This document shows positions 6,469-15,562 of a stretch of DNA of 30,989 bases, piece by piece. Position 1 is the stretch's first letter, and each line of letters opens with the position of its first letter. A program made the translations under genes and the position numbers. This stretch comes from Anaerolineales bacterium (GTDB lineage Bacteria; Chloroflexota; Anaerolineae; Anaerolineales; DRMV01), in assembly GCA_026985785.1 (NCBI GenBank), contig JALSPT010000188.1:1-30989 (forward strand), given 5' to 3'. The notes under the pieces were generated by a model. It saw only the letters and a program-made list of their open reading frames with translations. It did not search any database and was not told where the DNA came from.

Positions 6469-7532
6469 GGCATCAGCCCAAAAGCCAACGCCAAAATGAG
6501 ATACACTGCCAACAATTCAGCGCCCTCCAACCAGTGTGACTCCCCATCCATCGAAACCAGCGCCATCACCATCACCGCCGAGGCCAGCGCCATGATTTCG
6601 AAAGGATGAAACACCAGAGTCAGCGGATGCCCAAGCAGCAGGCTGATGAACACCAACGCCGGGGCGACGAACAACGCGATCTGCAAACTGGAGGCCACGG
6701 CAATTTCCACGCTCAGGTCCATTTGGTTGCGCAGCGCCTGCTGAACGGCCACCAAGTGCTCGGCCACGTTGCCGATGATGGGAATCAAAATCACCCCAAG
6801 GAAGAACTCAGAAACCCCAAACTGCGCCACCACATGCTCGACCGATCCTACCAGCAACTCGGAGAGAATTGCCACCCCCACCGTAGCCGCGGCCAAGATC
6901 GCCACGGCCCGGCGCACTGGCAGCGCCTCGGCCACCGCTTCCGGATCCGGCTGGTGCGCCGGGAGCGCCTGCTGGTTGTAAAGCAAGGCCAGCGCATACA
7001 GCACCAACATCACTCCCGCCACGCTCAGGCTGAGCGCCTCCACTTTCGGGCTTCCCACCCCACCCAGGCTCTCGGCAACCAGCGAGGGGATGGTCAATGC
7101 CAGGATGGCCAACACGGCCAAAATGGCGCTGTTGCTGACATGACGGCGGTCGAACGTCTGCTTGCCGTTCTTTATCCCGCCCGCCAGCATCGAAGCGCCC
7201 AGCACCAGCAGCAGATTTCCCAATACCGAGCCGGTAATGGAAGCCTTGACCAACGCCAACAAACCTTGCCGAATGGCAAACAGCGTAATGATGAGTTCGG
7301 CAGCATTCCCCAAAGTGGCGTTGATCAAGCCACCCCAGCGAGGGCCGGTATGGACAGCCAGATGTTCGGTGGCGTCACCAATGATTTGCGCCAGCGGAAT
7401 GACCCCCAAGGCAGAAAACAGAAACACCCACGCTTCCCCCCAATCGGCCAATGCCGCCCCTACCGCCAGCAAACCAAACAAGAGCATCCCATGGAGCGGA
7501 TAACGTCGCAGGTAATGGCTTAAAAACCGCAT
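6465..7532 (-). CDS. Calcium/proton exchanger, CaCA superfamily (Cax type)
   Basis: This integral membrane antiporter of 355 residues expels or sequesters Ca2+ using the proton gradient. It has about ten hydrophobic segments and the two inverted alpha-repeats that form the ion site: GLINATLGNAAELIITLFAIR (broken here: GNAAE at about 76) and IPIIGNVAEHL (about 251), with the conserved acidic residue in each GN-x-x-E. The start at 7532 is supported by GGAGG four bases before ATG. Longer open starts reach back into the upstream kinase gene. It lies 13 bases after the yegS-like gene and overlaps the SH3 gene, giving one operon. Confidence 0.92.
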   Translation of the reverse strand: MRFLSHYLRRYPLHGMLLFGLLAVGAALADWGEAWVFLFSALGVIPLAQIIGDATEHLAVHTGPRWGGLINATLGNAAELIITLFAIRQGLLALVKASITGSVLGNLLLVLGASMLAGGIKNGKQTFDRRHVSNSAILAVLAILALTIPSLVAESLGGVGSPKVEALSLSVAGVMLVLYALALLYNQQALPAHQPDPEAVAEALPVRRAVAILAAATVGVAILSELLVGSVEHVVAQFGVSEFFLGVILIPIIGNVAEHLVAVQQALRNQMDLSVEIAVASSLQIALFVAPALVFISLLLGHPLTLVFHPFEIMALASAVMVMALVSMDGESHWLEGAELLAVYLILALAFGLMP

Positions 7533-7545
7533 ACATCCTCCACAC

Positions 7546-8499
7546 TTACCGTAAATACTCAGGCGCAGCCTGAAAAAGTGCTTTCCCCCCCGGCGGCACC
7601 AGAATACGTAAGGCGTGCTGGTGCACCCAGAGGTCGATCTTCGCCGCCGCGCCGTTCGGCTCGCCATCGGTGTGCATGGTGATAGGGCGGGCGCTACGCA
7701 GCGCGGCACGCGCAAACGGCAAGCGGATCACCCCTTCCGAGACTAAATGCTTGCGCGTCAGCACCTCCAGTAAACGCTGCGCCACCTCGCTGAGTTTCTC
7801 GGCGTGAAAGAGCCAGATATCCATTTTGCCATCGTCCATGTAAGCATCCGGCGAGATCTCTGCCACCCCGCCTGCATAACGGCGGATATTGGTTGCCACC
7901 GCGATGATGAACCGCCCCTCCACCACCTCACCATCGGCCACGACCTGCAAATCCAATCCCGACCAGGCAGCAGTATTCTTGAGGGCAGCAAGCACGTATT
8001 TCGGAAAAGTGAACGGCTTCTCCCACCGCGTACGCGGCTCGACCTCGTTGACCACTTCGGCGTCCAGCCCCACCCCCGCCCACATCAGAAAATAGCGGGC
8101 GTTACAACGCCCGGCATCTGCCCAATAAGCCGGCGCGCGCGCCAGCAAACGCGCACTATCTACCACAGCATCCCAATGCACCAGAGAAGGGGTAGGTAAA
8201 CGCAAATCCTGAGCCAACACATTGGCCGTACCGGCAGGCAACACACCCAGCGCCGTGGCACTCCCCACCAAACCGGCCACAGCCAGATTGAGCGAGCCAT
8301 CACCACCAGCGACAAAGAAGGCATCCATCCCCCGCTGAGCCGCCTGGCGCGCCAGGGCGGTAATATGTTCAGCCGAACGCGTCGCCCGCAAGTGAATCTC
8401 CCAGCCTTCACCCTCTAAGACCTTTTGGGCGCGCTGAATGAAGGGACGAATGGGGACCCGTCCGGCAGCAGGGTTGTAAACCAAATAGGCTTTAGGCAT
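7546..8499 (-). CDS. Diacylglycerol/lipid kinase family protein (YegS-like)
   Basis: The 317-residue protein belongs to the DAGK catalytic-domain family, soluble lipid kinases that phosphorylate diacylglycerol or related lipids. Visible are the N-terminal NPAAG, the nucleotide-binding GGDGSLN (about 65-71) with LGVLPAGTANVLA (about 84-96), and a C-terminal beta-domain with TDGEP. The precise lipid substrate cannot be read from sequence. It is the first gene of the minus-strand operon that continues with the exchanger and SH3 protein, and is divergent from the epimerase. A TAAAAT (minus strand, 8535-8540) may be its -10, without a clear -35. Confidence 0.9.
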   Translation of the reverse strand: MPKAYLVYNPAAGRVPIRPFIQRAQKVLEGEGWEIHLRATRSAEHITALARQAAQRGMDAFFVAGGDGSLNLAVAGLVGSATALGVLPAGTANVLAQDLRLPTPSLVHWDAVVDSARLLARAPAYWADAGRCNARYFLMWAGVGLDAEVVNEVEPRTRWEKPFTFPKYVLAALKNTAAWSGLDLQVVADGEVVEGRFIIAVATNIRRYAGGVAEISPDAYMDDGKMDIWLFHAEKLSEVAQRLLEVLTRKHLVSEGVIRLPFARAALRSARPITMHTDGEPNGAAAKIDLWVHQHALRILVPPGGKALFQAAPEYLR

Positions 8500-8605
8500 A
8501 GACCAGTCTCACGAAAAAAATTCCAAACAAGACGATTTTACCATCTCCCACGCCTACAACATTCCACCAAGCCCCCATTTTCCCCTTTCCCCACCAAGAG
8601 AGCGG

Positions 8606-8611
8606 TATAAT
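8606..8611 (+). promoter_or_regulatory. Possible -10 element of the epimerase gene
   Basis: A perfect TATAAT lies 35 bases before the epimerase ATG. No convincing -35 stands 16-18 bases upstream, so this is only a likely -10. Confidence 0.4.
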
Positions 8612-8646
8612 CACGCCACACATCGCCACATCTCGTGGGAGGTAGC

Positions 8647-9588
8647 ATGAACTTCCTCATCACCGGCGCTGCCGGTTTTTTAGGCTCTGCCCTGGCCAAC
8701 CATCTGGTACAACAAGGTCATCAGGTGCGCGGGCTGGATGATCTCTCCGCGGGCGATCGCGCCGCCCTTTCCCCTGAGGTACTCTTCACCCGCGGCGACG
8801 TGCGCGACCGCCCAAAGTTATGGACTTTGCTCCAAGACGTCGACTGCGTGTATCATCTCGCGGCGCGCGTCTCGGTACCCGAATCGGTGCTCTACCCGCG
8901 GGAATACAACGACGTCAACGTCGGCGGCACGGTAGCCCTGATGGAAGCCCTGCGGGATGTGGGTGTGCGGCGGGTCGTGCTGGCCTCTTCTGGGGCGGTA
9001 TACGGCCATCAACCCACGCAACCGTTGCACGAAGACATGATGCCTCACCCCCATTCCCCCTACGCGGTCTCCAAACTGGCCGCCGAGCACTACGTGCGCA
9101 CCATCGGAGAACTGTGGGGCATCGAAACGGTGGTGCTGCGGGTGTTCAACGCTTATGGGCCCGGCCAGCATCTGCCGCCAGCCCACCCGCCCGTCATCCC
9201 CAACTTTCTCTATCAAGCATTGCACAACGGCACCCTGGTCGTCCACGGCGACGGCAGCCAAACGCGCGATTACGTCTTCATCGACGACGTCGTCGACGCG
9301 CTCACTGCAGCAGCAACCGCCCCGCAGGCAGCGGGCGAAATCATCAACGTCGGCAGCGGGCAGGAAATATCGGTGCGAGAACTTGTAGCCCTGGTGCTGA
9401 AAACCACCGGCAGCCGCGCCGAGGTCGTTTACAACCCTCGGGCGGCGGGGGGTGTCCTCCGCATGCGTGCTGACCTGACGCGCGCGGCCCAGGTACTCAA
9501 TTACCATCCCAAGACCGACCTCGCCACCGGCCTGCGCCTGACGCTGCAGACCGACCCACGGTTTCGGCAGCACACACCTTCCCCCTAA
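8647..9588 (+). CDS. NAD-dependent epimerase/dehydratase (UDP-glucose 4-epimerase-like)
   Basis: This extended short-chain dehydrogenase of 313 residues acts on sugar nucleotides. It has the NAD-binding GAAGFLGS motif at the N-terminus (7-14), the VYHLAARVSVPES stretch (about 72-84), the catalytic SSGAVYG (about 117-123) and the YAVSK Tyr/Lys pair (about 139-143). QTRDYVFIDDVVDA near 210 is typical of GalE/WbpP-type enzymes. The exact sugar cannot be decided. The ATG at 8647 has GGGAGG 6 bases upstream; the GTG four codons earlier overlaps that site and is rejected. It is transcribed away from the lipid kinase. Confidence 0.9.
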   Translation: MNFLITGAAGFLGSALANHLVQQGHQVRGLDDLSAGDRAALSPEVLFTRGDVRDRPKLWTLLQDVDCVYHLAARVSVPESVLYPREYNDVNVGGTVALMEALRDVGVRRVVLASSGAVYGHQPTQPLHEDMMPHPHSPYAVSKLAAEHYVRTIGELWGIETVVLRVFNAYGPGQHLPPAHPPVIPNFLYQALHNGTLVVHGDGSQTRDYVFIDDVVDALTAAATAPQAAGEIINVGSGQEISVRELVALVLKTTGSRAEVVYNPRAAGGVLRMRADLTRAAQVLNYHPKTDLATGLRLTLQTDPRFRQHTPSP

Positions 9589-9631
9589 GGCACCATTCCC
9601 CATCCCATACCACGGCGGGGCGCCCCTCCGC

Positions 9632-9660
9632 TTGACACCCCGCCCGCCCGCCGCTACAAT
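9632..9660 (+). promoter_or_regulatory. Promoter of the cobalamin operon
   Basis: A perfect -35 TTGACA (9632-9637) and a -10 TACAAT (9655-9660) are separated by 17 bases. The riboswitch begins about 5 bases after the expected start of transcription. This is the best main-sigma promoter in the window. Confidence 0.85.
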
Positions 9661-9671
9661 TGAACCACCTT

Positions 9672-9788
<117 letters not shown>

Positions 9789-9858
9789 GGTTTCCACGCC
9801 CTCGCGGAAGGGAGTGGGAGCGCGAGCGCCCTTCGGGGCTGCCTGTGTTTCCCCCTCA

Positions 9859-9885
9859 CCCCTGTCCGACGGGCAGGGGTTTCTT
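9859..9885 (+). terminator. Riboswitch expression-platform terminator
   Basis: CCCCTGTCC (9859-9867) pairs with GGGCAGGGG (9871-9879, one G-T pair) around a three-base loop and is followed by TTTCTT (9880-9885). It lies between the riboswitch and btuF and is the likely off-state terminator. Confidence 0.75.
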
Positions 9886-9939
9886 CGTCTCCCTCCCGCG
9901 GGCACCTATCCCACCATACTTTGCTTCAAGGAGGTGCTC

Positions 9940-10992
9940 GTGTTCCGCAACAAGTTTCTCGTCGTCCTGTTGGTGGCGTTGGCAGCCCTCGCGCTGACCG
10001 CCTGCGGCAGCAGCGCCACCCCCACCCCGGCCCCCACGGCCCTACCACCCACCGCTACGCCCCTACCGCCCACCCCCACCGCCGTCCCTTCCCCCACACC
10101 CATCACCCTGACCGATGGCTTGGGGCACACCATCACCCTGGCGAAGCCTGCCCAGCGCATCGTCTCGCTGGCGCCCTCCATCACCGAAAGCCTGTTTGCC
10201 ATCGGCGCCGGTAAGCAAGTGGTCGCACGGGACGACAATTCCAAATACCCCCCTGAAGCGGCCAAGTTGCCCAGTATCGGCACCCTGTGGAACGGCCTGC
10301 CCCTCGAAGCCATCCTGGCGCAAAAGCCCGATTTGGTCATCGCTGCCGAGATCATCTCCCCCGACCAGGTCAAACAAATGCAAGACGCCGGGCTGACCGT
10401 CTTCTGGCAGGCCAACCCCAAGGATTTCGACGGCCTGTACAAAAACCTGCAAGACCTGGCCGTCCTCACCGGCCATGAAAAAGAAGCCAGCGTGCTCATC
10501 ACCGACCTCAAACAGCGGGTCAACACCATCGAGGATATTTTGGGAGAAGCCAAGGACGAGCCCCTTGTATTCTACGAACTCGATGCCAGCACCGACCCTT
10601 CCAATCCCTGGACCAGCGGCCCCAACACTTTCATCTCCTACACCATCAAAATGGCCAAAGGCCGCAACGCTGGCGACGTGCTCGACAAGCCATGGGCGCA
10701 GATCAGCGTGGAGAAACTGGTCGAACTCAACCCCGACATCATCCTGCTAGCCGATGCCCCCTATGGCGTGACGCCCGAGAAAGTCGCCCAGCGCGCCGGG
10801 TGGGACGCCATCAAAGCCGTCAAAGACGGCAAAGTGTACCCCTTCGACCCCAACCTGCTCAGCGTCCCCGGCCCCCGGCTGGTGGACGGACTGGAAACGC
10901 TGGCCGTCATCCTGCATCCCGACATCTTCTGCGCGGCCAAATTCACCCAGCGGCTGGAGCAAAACCTGGTCGCGCCGGTATGCCAACCTTAG
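9940..10992 (+). CDS. btuF: Corrinoid ABC transporter substrate-binding lipoprotein
   Basis: The 350-residue protein captures cobalamin or cobinamide outside the membrane and delivers it to BtuCD. A signal peptide with lipobox LTAC (mature Cys at about 22) is followed by a long Pro/Thr tether (about 26-54). The periplasmic-binding fold of the BtuF/FhuD class follows, with RIVSLAPSITESLFAIGAG near 70 and KPDLVIAAE near 130. The start is GTG at 9940: AAGGAGG lies 5 bases before it, and longer frames run back into the riboswitch terminator. The riboswitch upstream and the cob genes downstream identify the ligand as a corrinoid rather than iron chelates. Confidence 0.92.
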   Translation: MFRNKFLVVLLVALAALALTACGSSATPTPAPTALPPTATPLPPTPTAVPSPTPITLTDGLGHTITLAKPAQRIVSLAPSITESLFAIGAGKQVVARDDNSKYPPEAAKLPSIGTLWNGLPLEAILAQKPDLVIAAEIISPDQVKQMQDAGLTVFWQANPKDFDGLYKNLQDLAVLTGHEKEASVLITDLKQRVNTIEDILGEAKDEPLVFYELDASTDPSNPWTSGPNTFISYTIKMAKGRNAGDVLDKPWAQISVEKLVELNPDIILLADAPYGVTPEKVAQRAGWDAIKAVKDGKVYPFDPNLLSVPGPRLVDGLETLAVILHPDIFCAAKFTQRLEQNLVAPVCQP

Positions 10993-11001
10993 CCGCATGA
11001 A

Positions 11002-11030
11002 CGAGAGGGTGGGGGGCTCCCACCCTCTCG
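11002..11030 (+). terminator. Intercistronic hairpin between btuF and btuC
   Basis: CGAGAGGGTGGG (11002-11013) pairs perfectly with CCCACCCTCTCG (11019-11030). Only a weak T run (GTTT) follows. It probably protects the btuF message or reduces read-through so the binding protein is made in excess of the membrane parts. Confidence 0.6.
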
Positions 11031-11040
11031 CCGTTTCCCC

Positions 11041-12075
11041 ATGTCCAAACGCCTCTCTTCGGCCTTCGTGCTCCACCTGGCTCTGCTGACGCTCGCCGTG
11101 ACGCTGAGCGTGTTGATGGGCGCGGTGCCCATCCCCCTGCGCGACGTCCTCCGCGTGGCGCTCGCCCGCCTGCAAGGCGCGCCTCCACCGGCAGATATTC
11201 CCTCCTACACTGCTACCATCCTCTTCCAATTACGCCTGCCGCACACTGCCTTGATGCTACTCACCGGCTCGGCGCTGGGCGTCAGCGGCGCGGCCTACCA
11301 GGGCATCTTCCGCAACCCCCTCGCCGACCCCTACCTGCTCGGCGTGGCCTCGGGCGCGGGGCTGGGTGCAGTGGCCGTGCTGGCCTGGAACCCCTCCCCC
11401 GCCCTCGGCGGGATGTTTTTGCTCCCGGCAGCGGCCTTCGGCGGCGGCGTGCTCACCGTGTTGGTGGTCTATCTCCTCGCCCGCGTGAACGGCCACGTCC
11501 CCACCACAGCCCTCATCCTGGCGGGGGTGGCCATCGGCTCGCTGACCGCCGCGCTCACCTCTTTCCTCATGCTGCGCTCCGAAGACACCCTCCACCGCGC
11601 CCTGGTCTATCTCTTCGGCGGCGCGCCGCTCTCCGGCTGGAAGCCCGTGCTGGCCGTGCTACCCTACTGGCTGGCAGGTACGGCGGTGCTGCTGCTTTCC
11701 GGCCACGCCCTCAATGTGCTCCAATTCGGCGAGGAACAGGCGCAACAACTGGGGCTGGCCGTCGGGCGCGCCAAAGTGGTCATTCTGGCCGCGGCCTCGC
11801 TCACCGCGGCCGCGGCGGTGGCTTTCGCAGGCATCATCGGCTTCGTGGGGCTGGTCGCGCCGCACATCGCCCGCCTGCTGTGGGGTGAAGACTACCGCCG
11901 CCTGGTAGCGCTTTCCCTCCTCGGCGGGGCGATCATGCTCCTCTTGGCCGACTTGCTGGCCCGCATCCTGCTGGCGCCCCAAAGCCTGCCGGTCGGCATC
12001 GTCACCGCCCTGTTCGGCGCGCCCTTCTTCCTCTGGGTGCTGCAACGCACCAAGCGGCACGGAGGCATGCGATGA
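11041..12075 (+). CDS. btuC: Corrinoid ABC transporter permease (FecCD family)
   Basis: The 344-residue membrane subunit of a type II ABC importer has about ten hydrophobic segments and the family signature GVSGAAYQGIFRNPLADPYLLG (here at about 79-100, shown in part: YQGIFRNPLADP). GFVGLVAPHIARLL at about 269 forms the coupling-helix region that contacts the ATPase. The FecCD family also carries iron siderophores and haem; the riboswitch and the cob genes favour corrinoids. Its stop overlaps the btuD ATG (ATGA). The ribosome site is weak, and the hairpin after btuF lies only 10 bases before the start. Confidence 0.92.
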   Translation: MSKRLSSAFVLHLALLTLAVTLSVLMGAVPIPLRDVLRVALARLQGAPPPADIPSYTATILFQLRLPHTALMLLTGSALGVSGAAYQGIFRNPLADPYLLGVASGAGLGAVAVLAWNPSPALGGMFLLPAAAFGGGVLTVLVVYLLARVNGHVPTTALILAGVAIGSLTAALTSFLMLRSEDTLHRALVYLFGGAPLSGWKPVLAVLPYWLAGTAVLLLSGHALNVLQFGEEQAQQLGLAVGRAKVVILAAASLTAAAAVAFAGIIGFVGLVAPHIARLLWGEDYRRLVALSLLGGAIMLLLADLLARILLAPQSLPVGIVTALFGAPFFLWVLQRTKRHGGMR

Positions 12076-12845
12076 CACTGCACATCGCCTACCTCACCGC
12101 AGGCTACGGCCATCGCCCCGTGTTGCGCGACCTCAGCCTGACGGTCGCCGAGGGGGAAATTCTCGCCCTCGTCGGCCCCAACGGCGCGGGGAAGACCACC
12201 CTCCTGCGGGTGATCAGCGGAGCGCTCGCGCCCCAGGCAGGCCACATCCGATGGAAGGAGCACGACCTCACCACGCTGAGGCCGTCTGCCCGCGCCCGCC
12301 TGGTCGCCGTCGTCCCCCAGGCGCGCCAACTGCCCCCCGCTTTCACCGTGCGGCAAGCCGTGGCGTTAGGGCGCACGCCTTACCTCTCCTGGCTGGGGAA
12401 ACCCGGCGAACACGATCGCGCCGCGGTGCAGCGCGCCCTCGCACAAACCGACTTGCTCCCCCTCGCCGACCGTTTGCTGGCCCACCTCTCCGGCGGCGAG
12501 CAACAGCGCGTCCTCCTGGCCCGCGCCCTGGCGCAGGAAACACCCCTCCTGCTGCTCGACGAGCCGACCACCTACCTGGACCTCCACCATCAAGCCGCAT
12601 TTCTGCGCCTGGTCACCCGGCTGGGGCGCGAAGAGGGCAAAACCGTGCTCATGGTGCTCCACGACCTCAACCTGGCCGCCCGCTTCGCCCATCGCGTGGC
12701 CTTGCTGGCCGAAGGCCACATCGCGGCCATCGGCACGCCCACCGAAGTGCTCACCCCCCAACACCTGCAAGCGGTTTACCACACCCAGGTAGAGGTTCTC
12801 TCGCTCGACCGCCGCCCGGTCATCCTCATCCCTCCCGGCGTCTGA
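12072..12845 (+). CDS. btuD: Corrinoid ABC transporter ATP-binding protein
   Basis: The 257-residue ATPase of the BtuFCD importer has Walker A GPNGAGKTT (36-44), the Q-loop region VVPQARQLPP, the signature LSGGEQQR (about 139-146), Walker B LLLLDEPTTYLD and the switch His in VLHDLN. It overlaps btuC by four bases, which couples their translation. Related iron-siderophore and haem transporters have the same architecture, so the ligand rests on operon context. Confidence 0.93.
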   Translation: MTLHIAYLTAGYGHRPVLRDLSLTVAEGEILALVGPNGAGKTTLLRVISGALAPQAGHIRWKEHDLTTLRPSARARLVAVVPQARQLPPAFTVRQAVALGRTPYLSWLGKPGEHDRAAVQRALAQTDLLPLADRLLAHLSGGEQQRVLLARALAQETPLLLLDEPTTYLDLHHQAAFLRLVTRLGREEGKTVLMVLHDLNLAARFAHRVALLAEGHIAAIGTPTEVLTPQHLQAVYHTQVEVLSLDRRPVILIPPGV

Positions 12846-12876
12846 CACCTACCCGAAGACCTCTCGGAGGCCCCTC

Positions 12877-13920
12877 ATGAAATCCCACTTTGTCATCCCC
12901 CCCCGCGACGAAAACGCCGCCCAAGCCGCCGCCGAGCGACAAACCCGCCTCACCAAACCGGCAGGCAGCCTGGGGAAACTGGAAGACCTCGCCATCCGCC
13001 TGGCAGCCATCACCGGCCAGCCCATCCCGCGCATCGAACGCAAAGCCATCATCGTGTTCGCCGCCGACCACGGCGTAGTGGCCGAAGGCGTGAGCGCCTA
13101 TCCCGCCGAGGTCACGCCGCAGATGGTGCTCAACTTTTTGCGCGGCGGGGCGGCCATCAGCGTGCTGGCGCGCTTTACCGGCAGCCGCCTGCGGGTGGTG
13201 GATATCGGCGTGGCCGCCGACCTGCCCGAAGCCCCCAACCTGTGGGCGCGCAAAATCGCCCCCGGCAGCGGCAACATCGCCCGCGAGCCCGCCATGAGCC
13301 GGGCGCAAGCCTGGCAGGCGCTGGAAACGGGCGTGGAAGTGGTGACCGCCGAGATCGAGGCTGGCCTCGACCTGCTGGTGGTGGGCGAAATGGGCATCGG
13401 CAACACCACCCCCGCTGCCGCCGTGGCCTGCGCCTTAGGCGGCTTTGCGCCAGCGGACATTGTAGGACGGGGCACCGGCGTGGACGACGAAGGACTGCGC
13501 CGCAAGATCGCCGCCGTGCAACGCGCCCTGCAGCGCGCCCAGGTCTCCCCCAAAGACCCCATCGGCGTGCTCGCCGAAGTCGGCGGCTTCGAAATCGGCG
13601 GGATGGCAGGCGCGATGCTGGCCGCGGCCACCCATCGGGTGCCCATCCTGCTCGACGGCTTCATCGCCACCAGCGCGGCCATGCTGGCCGCGGCGCTGGC
13701 CCCGGAAGTGCGCGACTACCTCATCGCCGCCCACCGCTCCGAAGAGCGCGGCCACGGGGCAATGCTGGCCTTTTTAGGGTTGGAGCCGTTGCTCGACCTC
13801 GGCCTGCGCCTGGGCGAAGGCAGCGGCGCGGCGGTTGCCCTGCCGCTCGTCGAAGCCGCCGCCCGACTCCATGCCGAAATGGCGACCTTCGACGAAGCAG
13901 GCGTCGCAGAGAAAGGTTGA
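12877..13920 (+). CDS. cobT: Nicotinate-nucleotide-dimethylbenzimidazole phosphoribosyltransferase
   Basis: CobT activates the lower ligand base of cobalamin by moving phosphoribose from nicotinate mononucleotide to dimethylbenzimidazole (or another base), giving alpha-ribazole phosphate. The 347-residue protein has the usual family length. It shows KPAGSLGKLEDLA near 28, VFAADHGV (about 60-67), GEMGIGNTTPAA (about 170-181), DGFIATSAA (about 259) and the C-terminal SEERGH / GLRLGEGSGAA region (about 288-315), whose last Glu is the catalytic base in the Salmonella enzyme. A good GGAGG precedes the ATG. The next gene, cobS, begins one base after its stop. Confidence 0.96.
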   Translation: MKSHFVIPPRDENAAQAAAERQTRLTKPAGSLGKLEDLAIRLAAITGQPIPRIERKAIIVFAADHGVVAEGVSAYPAEVTPQMVLNFLRGGAAISVLARFTGSRLRVVDIGVAADLPEAPNLWARKIAPGSGNIAREPAMSRAQAWQALETGVEVVTAEIEAGLDLLVVGEMGIGNTTPAAAVACALGGFAPADIVGRGTGVDDEGLRRKIAAVQRALQRAQVSPKDPIGVLAEVGGFEIGGMAGAMLAAATHRVPILLDGFIATSAAMLAAALAPEVRDYLIAAHRSEERGHGAMLAFLGLEPLLDLGLRLGEGSGAAVALPLVEAAARLHAEMATFDEAGVAEKG

Positions 13921-13921
13921 C

Positions 13922-14668
13922 ATGAGACGCTTGCGCTGCCTGAGCGAGGCCTGGGGTGCGGCGGTGCGCTTCCTCACCGTGCTGCCGTGGGGGCGATGGG
14001 CTGCCGATGCCACACCCGACCTGGGGGCGGCAGCCGTGCTCTTTCCGTTGGTCGGGCTGCTGCTGGGGGCAGTCATGGCGGCGGTGCGCGCCGCCGCGCT
14101 GGCGTTGGGGAGCACGCCCTGCCTGGCTGCGGCGCTCTCCCTCACTGGCGGCATCGCCCTGACCGGCGGCCTGCACCTCGACGGCCTGATGGACGCCGCC
14201 GATGGCCTGCTCGGCAGCCATCCCCCCAAACGACGGCTGGAAATCATGCACGACGCCCGCGCCGGGGCGTTTGGTGTGGTGGCCGTGATCACGCTCCTGC
14301 TGCTCAAACTGACGGCTTTGCAAACCGCCCCCTGGCAGGCCGTGGTGTTCGCGCCAGCAATGGGGCGATGGGGCGCGGCCCTCGCCATGGCAGCCTTTCC
14401 TTACGCCCGTTCCGGCGGATTAGGGCGCATGTGGTACGACGCGGTCGGCTTCAAGCAGGCCCTGCTGGTCACCGGCCTGGTGGCAGCGTTGCTGGCAGCG
14501 GCGGGATGGTGGCCAGCGTGGGGATTATGGGCTTGGGCTACCCTTCTCGGCTGGGCAGGCGCCCGCTGGGCCCTGCGCCGCATCCCCGGCCTGACCGGCG
14601 ACGTCTACGGTGCGCTCATCGAAAGCCTCGAAACCATCATCCTGACCACGGCAGCCCTGCTTTTGTGA
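13922..14668 (+). CDS. cobS: Adenosylcobinamide-GDP ribazoletransferase (cobalamin synthase)
   Basis: CobS is the integral membrane enzyme that joins adenosylcobinamide-GDP to alpha-ribazole (phosphate) in the last step of the nucleotide-loop pathway. The 248-residue protein has several hydrophobic helices and the Mg2+-binding acidic motif GGLHLDGLMDAADGL (about 81-95), followed by MHDARAGAFGV (about 110-120). The ATG at 13922 immediately follows the cobT stop, giving translational coupling; longer frames reach into cobT and are rejected. It sits between cobT and cobU as expected. Confidence 0.95.
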   Translation: MRRLRCLSEAWGAAVRFLTVLPWGRWAADATPDLGAAAVLFPLVGLLLGAVMAAVRAAALALGSTPCLAAALSLTGGIALTGGLHLDGLMDAADGLLGSHPPKRRLEIMHDARAGAFGVVAVITLLLLKLTALQTAPWQAVVFAPAMGRWGAALAMAAFPYARSGGLGRMWYDAVGFKQALLVTGLVAALLAAAGWWPAWGLWAWATLLGWAGARWALRRIPGLTGDVYGALIESLETIILTTAALLL

Positions 14669-14675
14669 GGCCAAA

Positions 14676-15233
14676 ATGCCCCCTCTCACCCTGATCTTAG
14701 GCGGCGCGCGCAGCGGCAAATCTACCCACGCGCTGCGCCTGGCGCAGCAACGCGCCCGGCAGGTGGTCTTCGTCGCCACCGGCGCCCCCGGCGATGCCGA
14801 AATGGCCGCCCGCATCGCCCGTCATCGCGCCGAGCGCCCACCCCACTGGCAAACCCGCGAACACCCCCGCGAGGTAGGCGCCGCCTTACTGGCCAACCCG
14901 CCCCAAGCCGACCTGTTGCTACTCGACGACCTCACCCTGCTGGTGGGCAACGTCTTGCTGGCCGCGGTGGGTGAAGGCGACGCTTCTCAACCGGCGGTGC
15001 AACAGCGGGCTGCCCGGGCGGTGGAAGCCGAGATGACCAACCTGCTGCGCGCTTGGCGGACGCTGGGGATACCGTGGATCGTGGTGTCCAACGAAGTAGG
15101 GTGGGGCTTGGTGCCGACCTCTCCTCTGGGGCGGCTTTTCCGTGATGTGCTTGGGCGCGCCAACCAACAAATGGCTGCCGCAGCCGACGAGGTCATTTTG
15201 ATGGTCGCAGGGCTGGCAATGGGGGTAAAATAG
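14676..15233 (+). CDS. cobU: Adenosylcobinamide kinase / adenosylcobinamide-phosphate guanylyltransferase
   Basis: CobU phosphorylates adenosylcobinamide and then adds GMP, preparing it for CobS. The 185-residue protein matches the family size. It shows the P-loop GGARSGKS (9-16), VATGAPGDAEMAARIARHR (about 32-50) containing the guanylylated-His region, LLLLDDLTLLV, and SNEVGWGLVP (about 141-150), all family signatures. GAGG lies 7 bases before the ATG. It is the last recognised cobalamin gene of the riboswitch operon. No corrinoid adenosyltransferase or CobC phosphatase is in the window. Confidence 0.95.
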   Translation: MPPLTLILGGARSGKSTHALRLAQQRARQVVFVATGAPGDAEMAARIARHRAERPPHWQTREHPREVGAALLANPPQADLLLLDDLTLLVGNVLLAAVGEGDASQPAVQQRAARAVEAEMTNLLRAWRTLGIPWIVVSNEVGWGLVPTSPLGRLFRDVLGRANQQMAAAADEVILMVAGLAMGVK

Positions 15234-15271
15234 AAGCAAGACTATCTTCCGCTCCCAGGAGGAACCTTCCC

Positions 15272-15541
15272 ATGGACGAAAAACGGCTTATGGCGCTCCT
15301 TCGGCAGGCCAAGCACCTGCCAAACGATGAAGCCCGCCAAAAATGGCTGGACAGTTTGAGCGCCGAGGAACGCGACGCGGTGCTGAAAAAGGCACGCGAA
15401 TACGCCGAAGCAGCCTTCGAGGCCGCTTCCGACCACCTCTGGGCGGCCAACAACATCTTCGAGCCCCTCAGCCACGGCGAAGACCCTACGCCGCCCCTCC
15501 CCACCGTGAAAGTGCCGCCGAAGCGTCCCCACCAGCCCTAA
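15272..15541 (+). CDS. Small uncharacterised protein
   Basis: The 89-residue protein is charged and helical through about residue 60 (alternating Lys/Arg/Glu/Ala), with a Pro-rich tail (about 70-89). The ATG is preceded by AGGAGG with 8 bases spacing, which makes it a credible gene. It lies 38 bases after cobU and 21 before the kinase, so it belongs with one or both. A TAAAAT at 15226-15231 might be a separate -10, but no -35 stands at the right distance. I do not recognise the family. A role as partner or substrate of the kinase is only a guess from proximity. Confidence 0.65.
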   Translation: MDEKRLMALLRQAKHLPNDEARQKWLDSLSAEERDAVLKKAREYAEAAFEAASDHLWAANNIFEPLSHGEDPTPPLPTVKVPPKRPHQP

Positions 15542-15562
15542 ACCCCGGAGTACGCCTTTCCC

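Noticed and set aside
6606..7523. Long plus-strand frame opposite the Ca2+/H+ exchanger
   Set aside because: It is opposite a well-supported membrane protein gene, and the product is Gln/His-rich low-quality sequence without a ribosome site.
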